Source of the DNA: Planctomycetota bacterium
GTDB lineage: Bacteria; Planctomycetota; Planctomycetia; Pirellulales; Lacipirellulaceae
Length of the DNA: 9,971 nucleotides
Assembly (NCBI GenBank): GCA_022614705.1
Contig: JAKEIB010000100.1
Location: 1-9,971, forward strand
Direction: 5' to 3'
In this document: positions 5,418-9,971 of the stretch, piece after piece
How the letters are laid out: each line of letters opens with the position of its first letter
Position numbering within the stretch: position 1 is the first letter of the stretch
Made by a program: the position numbers and the translations under genes
The notes under the pieces: model-generated
What the model saw: the letters and a program-made list of their open reading frames with translations, nothing else
The model's database searches: none
Told to the model about the DNA's origin: nothing

Positions 5418-7151
5418 CTAGTCGATTCGTTTCAGCCACAGTCGATTGAACGCCATCAGCTGCCTACCCGGTATCCTCTCTGCTGTCACGCGAATGGTCG
5501 CATCTCCCGCTGGCAACTCGATCGTACCAACGGTGCGTGAAACGAATGTGTTGACGGTTGGCGTGGCTTCGATCGTGCCGTGGGTCGCGGCCTCGCCCAC
5601 ACGCACCGAGAACGCGCCGCCGGCATCCGTTTGGCCGCAACCGTAGGCCACGCGAACTTCGTATTTCCCCGGACGCGTGACCGCGATCTCCCAGTCGACG
5701 GCATCACCAACGTGGTCCCACCCGTCGACAACATCCCAATCGTACGCGTCGAACGTGTAGCGGGTGTGTTCACCTTTTAGTTTGGCCCAGCTCATCTGCA
5801 GCTCCACAGGATTTTCGTCTTCCCGGCCAACTTCAATGCGAACGCGGCCGTACTGTTGACCGTTCGTTACATCCTTGAACCAGCGCACGTACTCATCGCG
5901 CAGGCGTTGCGCTATCTGCGGCTTTTCGGCCGCCAGATCGTTTGCTTCGGCAGGATCGTTGAGCAGGTCGTAAAGCTGGCCGTTCACGAGCTTGTGCCGC
6001 GAGTCGCCGATCGCCCAATTCTTGTCATCGCGCGGAATGTCGCGGCTCCAATGGTGGTACATGTACTTGTGGGGGCTGTCACCCTGGCCGGCTTGCAACA
6101 ACGGCGCAAGATCGGCGCCATCGATCGCGCGGTCGTCTGGCAGCTTCGCGTCCGCTAGTGCAACCAAGGTCGGCATAATGTCAATCGCGCCGGTCAGCGC
6201 ATCGATTTTTGCGCCGGCCGGGAAGTGGCCCGGATATCGCGCAAAGAAGGGCGAAAGAACCCCGCCTTCGTACACACTGCCTTTCTGGCCACGTAAACCG
6301 GCGCGGAAATATTTGCTGATCCCACCATTGTCGCTGAGAAACAGAACGACCGTATTGTTGTCCAGGTCATTCTCCTCCAGTGCATCAAGCAGCCGTCCTA
6401 TGTTCGAGTCGCAGTGTTCGACGAGCGCATAAATTTGAGCATCCTCCAACGGAAGACCCCGATTCAAGTACCGCGCGACAAGCGCGGGCGGAGCTTGGAA
6501 TGGGGCGTGAGGAACGTTGTAGGTGACAAAACAGCAGAACGGGCCCTCAATATTGGCCACGTAATCGATTGTCGCGTCCGTGATCTGCTCCGTGATATGG
6601 CCCCGGCACTCAACACGTTCCCGATTGTGCCACATTCGGTCCGGGTAAAAGTATCGCTCCACGTGACCATACTGCCAAAAACCGAAGAATTCTTCGAAGC
6701 CCCGATTGTTCGGATGGCTGTTCATGTAACGACCTTGGTGCCATTTGCCGAACAACGCCGTATGGTAACCGGCTCGCTTGAGCACTTCCGCGACGGTCAC
6801 CTCGTCGGAATTCAAAGTATCGTGCCCAAAGCGCGTATCGTAACAACCGGTGCGCAGCGGATAGCGGCCGGTCAGTATCGATGCACGGGTCAGACTGCAC
6901 ACGGGCGAGACGTAGAATCGTGTAAACTCAACACTCTGATCGCAAAGTCGGTCCAGTCGCGGAGTCTTGATTACGGGATTACCGTGACACGCGAGATCCC
7001 ACCACCCTTGATCGTCGGTAACAAGGACCAAGAAATTCGGTCGCGAAGATTCAGCAGCCAATGCCTGCTGCGTTATTACGAGTCCCCCCAAAACGATCGC
7101 CGGCAAGATCAACGTTGAACGCCAGGCCACTCGCCGACGCGCAAGATACAT
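5418..7151 (-). CDS. Secreted type I (formylglycine) sulfatase with C-terminal beta-sandwich domain
   Basis: Hydrolyses sulfate esters, probably of a sulfated polysaccharide, outside the cytoplasm. Numbered from the ATG at 7151 (577 residues): signal peptide 1-32 (ARRR, then a hydrophobic core, QALAAES); metal ligands D46 D47 in TDDQGW; formylglycine motif C85-S-L-T-R89 followed by ASILTGRYP, with L instead of the usual P at the third place; FGKWH (134-138); NVPHAPF (212-218); LSDNGG (272-277); GQKGSVYEGG (288-297). A domain at about 465-577 (WEIAVTRPGKYEVRVAYGCG to the end) resembles the beta-sandwich carbohydrate-binding modules often fused to planctomycete sulfatases. Activation needs a formylglycine-generating enzyme, not encoded here. 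The frame is open to a GTG at 7262 that overlaps the upstream gene, with another ATG at 7211; 7151 gives the best signal peptide. Likely co-transcribed with the preceding glycosidase-like gene. Confidence 0.9.
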   Translation of the reverse strand: MYLARRRVAWRSTLILPAIVLGGLVITQQALAAESSRPNFLVLVTDDQGWWDLACHGNPVIKTPRLDRLCDQSVEFTRFYVSPVCSLTRASILTGRYPLRTGCYDTRFGHDTLNSDEVTVAEVLKRAGYHTALFGKWHQGRYMNSHPNNRGFEEFFGFWQYGHVERYFYPDRMWHNRERVECRGHITEQITDATIDYVANIEGPFCCFVTYNVPHAPFQAPPALVARYLNRGLPLEDAQIYALVEHCDSNIGRLLDALEENDLDNNTVVLFLSDNGGISKYFRAGLRGQKGSVYEGGVLSPFFARYPGHFPAGAKIDALTGAIDIMPTLVALADAKLPDDRAIDGADLAPLLQAGQGDSPHKYMYHHWSRDIPRDDKNWAIGDSRHKLVNGQLYDLLNDPAEANDLAAEKPQIAQRLRDEYVRWFKDVTNGQQYGRVRIEVGREDENPVELQMSWAKLKGEHTRYTFDAYDWDVVDGWDHVGDAVDWEIAVTRPGKYEVRVAYGCGQTDAGGAFSVRVGEAATHGTIEATPTVNTFVSRTVGTIELPAGDATIRVTAERIPGRQLMAFNRLWLKRID

Positions 7152-7240
7152 CGTTTGTGGCCTGTGCCAAACACTTTCCCGCAAGAACATAGCGTTGTCG
7201 AAACTCTTCATCTCGCCGCCGAATTGCGCCTCCGCCAAAC

Positions 7241-9703
7241 TCAACCCCACCGGTTGCAGCACCGGCAGGTGAGTCCCGCCAGGCCGAGCAATAGCAAGGC
7301 CGCCGTAGCCGGCTCGGGAACGGCGCTGGCCGCCGAGCCATTACCGCCGGTGGCCGTTCGACCAAAGTTGGCTCTCCATTGATTGTATTGGTCCGCGTCG
7401 ATGGTGCCACCAAGCGGATCGTTGGGAAGCGTGGCGCCGGTGCCCGAATTCTTCCGCCAGACAACGTAATCGGCGGCATCCACGGCGCCGTCGTTGTTAT
7501 AGTCGCCGGGGATGTTCGACCACCACGGCTCCACCGCCAGCAAGGCATAGGGACTGATTGCCGGGATGCTAAAGCGTGTATACCCGGGCACGACGTTCAA
7601 GGTCCCGGTGAGCATTTGTTCGACCGTACCGGCGACGTTGGGCTGCAGCAGGCGCGCCGTAATGGGCATGTCCGTCGGCCAGCCGAACAGCGTGTTGTGC
7701 AGGTCGATGGAGAAGCCCGCAGTCGTGGTGTTCCAGTCGACCAGGTGCACCACAGCGTCGTCGCCGCCTGGCGCGGCGCGAACGGTGGCGAGAAAGTTGC
7801 TACTCGGGACGCCAACCAGCTTGATCGGCTCCGTGGACAGCCCGGCCGCGAATTGCGGCGTCAACCCGGAGCCCACGGCAAACACTTGTTCGTGGTCCTG
7901 GAACAACTCCTGATTCTGACCGACCAGTTGCGTGAGATCGCCGAACTCGGCGAACGTGGCAAAGTACCGCGGGTCTTCTCGGCGCCACACGTCCCAGGGG
8001 ATCAAGGCGACCGAGCCACTGGCATAGGCCGCGGCGAACAACTGTCGCGAGACGCGCAAGTATTGCGCGTCGCTGGTAATCTTGCCGGCGATGGCCTCGT
8101 CGTTGGGCGGACTAAAGACCTGCATGCCGCCCTGGGCCTCGGCCCCTTTGACCTTGTCGTAGACGCCTTTCGGACCGTTGGTGATCAGCTTGCCATACTC
8201 CTCACTGGTCTCGCCCAGCCAGAAGTCAATTTCGTCGTACGTGTAGGGAGCGCCCGTTTGTACGTTGGTCGACTTGTTGTTGCAGGAAATCGGCACATAG
8301 CGGCCGGCATAGTTGTTGATCTCCGTCTTGATATAGGTGTAGTACTCTTGCAACTGCTCGAGGTGAAAGTCCAAGAACGCAGCGCGGACCGCCGCCGTAT
8401 CGTTTCCGTTATTGACCCACACACGGTAGTCGAAGCCCGTCAGGTCCGAGGGCAGACCGTTCGTCCCGGCGAAGCCGTGACTAGTGAGATACGCGGCAAA
8501 CTTGGGGATCGCCGCATCGCCGTAGCCACCCTGATCGACGCCGCTCAGTGCGTGGGCATAGGTCATCCTCGGACCGTCAACTTGAAATTGATCCGCGCCA
8601 TTGTCGATCATGAACTTCAAGTGCGACAGGGTCACGTCGCGAAACGCCTGGCCCGTGACATCGCCGTCGTCGGTATACGTTCCGCTCAAATTCCTGTCGC
8701 GGCCCACCAAATAAGTGTTGGTGAAGGGCCCGTCGGGGATAGAGTCATCGAACTTACCGCCGAAAGTCATTCCCGAGGCCTTGATGGATTTGACGTAATT
8801 GTAATTGCCCTCAGCGTGCTCTGCCCAAGGGTTCGCCCAGACCATGGCGGTCGGTTGGAACTCGGCAATCGCAATGTACGTGTCCTGCGGAAGTCCGCTG
8901 CTGTTGGGACGCTGCCAGCGGCTGGACATGACGACATCTTCGTATTTGGGGGCGCCAGGGACGGGCGCCCGGGCCAGCGCGTATTGGGAGAGATGTCCGA
9001 CCGGAGGAGGAATCGGCGTTGGACTCGGCGGGGCCGCGGCGGTCGAACCTTCCAAGATCAGGTTGTCGAATCGAGCTGTGTCCGAAGCGGCTGCGCCGTA
9101 CAGATAGAGGCGGAACGTCGTGGGCGTGCGGACATTTTGCAAGAAGCTGTGGCCGCTCAAATTGATTTCGGCGGTTTGCCAGGCCCCGACCGACGCCAGC
9201 GTGCCGCCGCCGATCTTGGTTTTGAAGTTGTTTCCTTTGGCGGCCGGCGCCTCATCGACGTAGAGCGCGTAGCTGCCGGTGGATGTCGCGAAGTCGCGCT
9301 TCAGGTCGAACCGCAGAGAGGTCAAATCCATTTCCTGCCCCGCGTTCGGTGCCACGTTGAACACGAGGAAATCGTTGGTCGACATTGTGGGAGATTTTTC
9401 CCCAATAGCCGTCCACCCACCCCCCATAAAGATGGACCGGGGAGGATTTCCATGTGACGAGGATACGTATTGAACCGGGGAAGCGACGTCGGTAGCGGTC
9501 GAATTCAGATCGGTGTCGGCCGATAATTGAACTAAGACTTGCTCTGGGTTGGTGCTGGTTGGAGTTTTGGCGTTGAATGAATAGTTGGCGAGCACGGCAG
9601 CTGTGACGCATTCGCCCGCCGTAAGGGCCATCGCCACGGCGGCCGCGATCGTGACCAGCCAGTAGCGTGCTCTGAGCGATAGCAATGGAAGGAACAGCTT
9701 CAT
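7241..9703 (-). CDS. Secreted glycoside hydrolase-like protein with dockerin-type repeat and PEP-CTERM signal
   Basis: An 820-residue extracellular protein. Order of parts: signal peptide (1-35); jelly-roll-like beta domain (about 38-219, ending in ARFDNLILEG); Pro-rich linker (224-235, PPSPTPIPPP); central TIM-barrel-like region (about 238-600) with FQVDGPRMTYAH (373-384), YDEIDFWLGETSEEY (489-503) and IPWDVWRREDPRYF (568-581); a beta C-domain to about 725; dockerin-type Ca-binding repeats at 733-778 (GDYNNDGAVDAADYVVWR, then GTIDADQYNQW); and PEP-CTERM anchor (795-820, VPEP, hydrophobic helix, Arg/Cys-rich end). The glycosidase call is by architecture; I cannot name a family and the catalytic acids (D376, E491 or E498 are candidates) are guesses. 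ATG at 9703 is supported by GAGGG six bases upstream (9710-9714). The stop lies 90 bases before the sulfatase start, so both probably act on the same glycan at the cell surface. Confidence 0.8.
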   Translation of the reverse strand: MKLFLPLLSLRARYWLVTIAAAVAMALTAGECVTAAVLANYSFNAKTPTSTNPEQVLVQLSADTDLNSTATDVASPVQYVSSSHGNPPRSIFMGGGWTAIGEKSPTMSTNDFLVFNVAPNAGQEMDLTSLRFDLKRDFATSTGSYALYVDEAPAAKGNNFKTKIGGGTLASVGAWQTAEINLSGHSFLQNVRTPTTFRLYLYGAAASDTARFDNLILEGSTAAAPPSPTPIPPPVGHLSQYALARAPVPGAPKYEDVVMSSRWQRPNSSGLPQDTYIAIAEFQPTAMVWANPWAEHAEGNYNYVKSIKASGMTFGGKFDDSIPDGPFTNTYLVGRDRNLSGTYTDDGDVTGQAFRDVTLSHLKFMIDNGADQFQVDGPRMTYAHALSGVDQGGYGDAAIPKFAAYLTSHGFAGTNGLPSDLTGFDYRVWVNNGNDTAAVRAAFLDFHLEQLQEYYTYIKTEINNYAGRYVPISCNNKSTNVQTGAPYTYDEIDFWLGETSEEYGKLITNGPKGVYDKVKGAEAQGGMQVFSPPNDEAIAGKITSDAQYLRVSRQLFAAAYASGSVALIPWDVWRREDPRYFATFAEFGDLTQLVGQNQELFQDHEQVFAVGSGLTPQFAAGLSTEPIKLVGVPSSNFLATVRAAPGGDDAVVHLVDWNTTTAGFSIDLHNTLFGWPTDMPITARLLQPNVAGTVEQMLTGTLNVVPGYTRFSIPAISPYALLAVEPWWSNIPGDYNNDGAVDAADYVVWRKNSGTGATLPNDPLGGTIDADQYNQWRANFGRTATGGNGSAASAVPEPATAALLLLGLAGLTCRCCNRWG

Positions 9704-9795
9704 ATGCGTCCCTCGCGTTTGTGTTACTCCACCCGGTGGACGCCTGCAGAATTCTCGTCAGCCCGGTCCCGGATCGGCCCGGCACATTCACATGG
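9704..9795 (-). promoter_or_regulatory. Leader of the glycosidase-sulfatase unit
   Basis: This short stretch holds the ribosome site GAGGG (9710-9714) and G+C-rich DNA. No convincing -35/-10 pair was seen. Any promoter must lie here or inside the adjoining palindromic element, so that element could influence expression. Confidence 0.4.
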
Positions 9796-9877
9796 TAGTG
9801 GGTCAGTTTACCAAAAGGGGTGCCTGGGGCAACGCCCCAGGCACCCTGTCACATAATTCGATCAAACTGGCCCACTA
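9796..9877. mobile_element. MITE-like palindromic element flanked by TA
   Basis: Terminal inverted repeats: TAGTGGGTCAGTTT (9796-9809) against TAGTGGGCCAGTTT on the other strand (9864-9877), one mismatch. In the centre GGGTGCCTGGGGC (9818-9830) pairs perfectly with GCCCCAGGCACCC (9834-9846) around AAC. The 78 bases 9798-9875 are bordered by TA on both sides, as expected for non-autonomous elements moved by IS630/Tc1-mariner-type transposases that target TA. No transposase is encoded. The strong central hairpin could also stop transcription entering from either side. Confidence 0.7.
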
Positions 9878-9971
9878 TGGCCCATCGCAATAAATCTGCA
9901 ACATTGGCCTGGACAAGTACATAATATCATGGGACAAGGCGCGCGCCATGAGCGTAGGCGCCTATTCGACG
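9876..9971 (-). repeat. Right copy of the perfect 96-bp terminal inverted repeat
   Basis: Exact reverse complement of 1-96. Read on the minus strand it is the PL6-gene fragment up to GATGGGCCATA, after which the MITE-like element begins instead of the rest of the lyase gene. It therefore looks like a second, interrupted copy of the 5' part of the lyase fragment, or an assembly overlap. Confidence 0.97.

Noticed and set aside
6414..7118. A 234-codon plus-strand frame
   Set aside because: Antisense to the sulfatase catalytic domain, with no recognisable motifs.
7379..9457. A 692-codon open frame on the plus strand
   Set aside because: It is antisense to the glycosidase-like gene, lacks any domain signature, is very Arg/Val/Gly-rich as expected for the complement of a G+C-rich gene, and the opposite strand has signal peptide, dockerin and PEP-CTERM motifs.
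1..9971. Whole window as a composite transposon or linear plasmid with terminal inverted repeats
   Set aside because: No transposase, telomere or replication gene is present, and the repeat is part of a lyase coding sequence, so an assembly or rearrangement explanation is simpler.

Overview
The window looks like a metagenomic or draft-genome contig from a planctomycete, probably near the Pirellulales. This is inferred from gene content: a secreted sulfatase, a dockerin-type repeat plus PEP-CTERM protein whose GDYNNDGAVDAADYVVWR motif is typical of that group, an ECF sigma operon, a PL6-type lyase, and intergenic DNA full of palindromic repeats. I could run no search or tree, so this placement is an inference.

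Layout, left to right. (1) 1-1120 (+): the 3' two-thirds of a PL6 polysaccharide lyase (alginate lyase / chondroitinase B type). It has lost its N-terminus, keeps the catalytic Lys/Arg and the Glu pair, and carries a 54-bp palindrome inserted in frame. (2) 1121-1607: no gene, but a dense cluster of hairpins, including two inverted copies of a CCCAGGG/CCCTGGG repeat. (3) 1608-2732: an accessory segment with a stand-alone TfoX C-terminal domain gene (-), a remnant of an IS110-family transposase (+), and a SUKH-like orphan gene (-). Two copies of TTGTTAGGCG, resembling one end of integron attC sites, lie downstream of the two minus-strand genes. (4) 2733-3524: non-coding, relatively A+T-rich, with strong hairpins. 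(5) 3525-5048 (-): a compact three-gene operon with overlapping ends: ECF sigma factor, single-pass membrane protein in the anti-sigma position, and a Spy/CpxP-like periplasmic protein. This resembles an envelope-stress circuit. (6) 5049-5417: no confident gene, possibly the tail of a lost one. (7) 5418-9703 (-): a two-gene unit for surface polysaccharide breakdown, made of a large secreted glycosidase-like protein with dockerin and PEP-CTERM signals followed by a secreted sulfatase with its own beta-sandwich domain. (8) 9704-9971: promoter region, a 78-bp palindromic element flanked by TA (MITE-like), and the end of the window.

The first 96 bases and the last 96 bases are exact reverse complements. 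The match stops exactly at the TA that borders the palindromic element. The right end therefore carries an inverted copy of a piece of the PL6 gene joined to a MITE-like element. It may be a real rearrangement, a strain variant with the element inserted in the PL6 gene, or an assembly join through a repeat; the sequence alone cannot decide.

The lyase and the sulfatase/glycosidase pair both fit growth on anionic or sulfated polysaccharides, but they are about 4.3 kb apart with accessory DNA between them. I see no tRNA, rRNA, CRISPR array or intact transposase.
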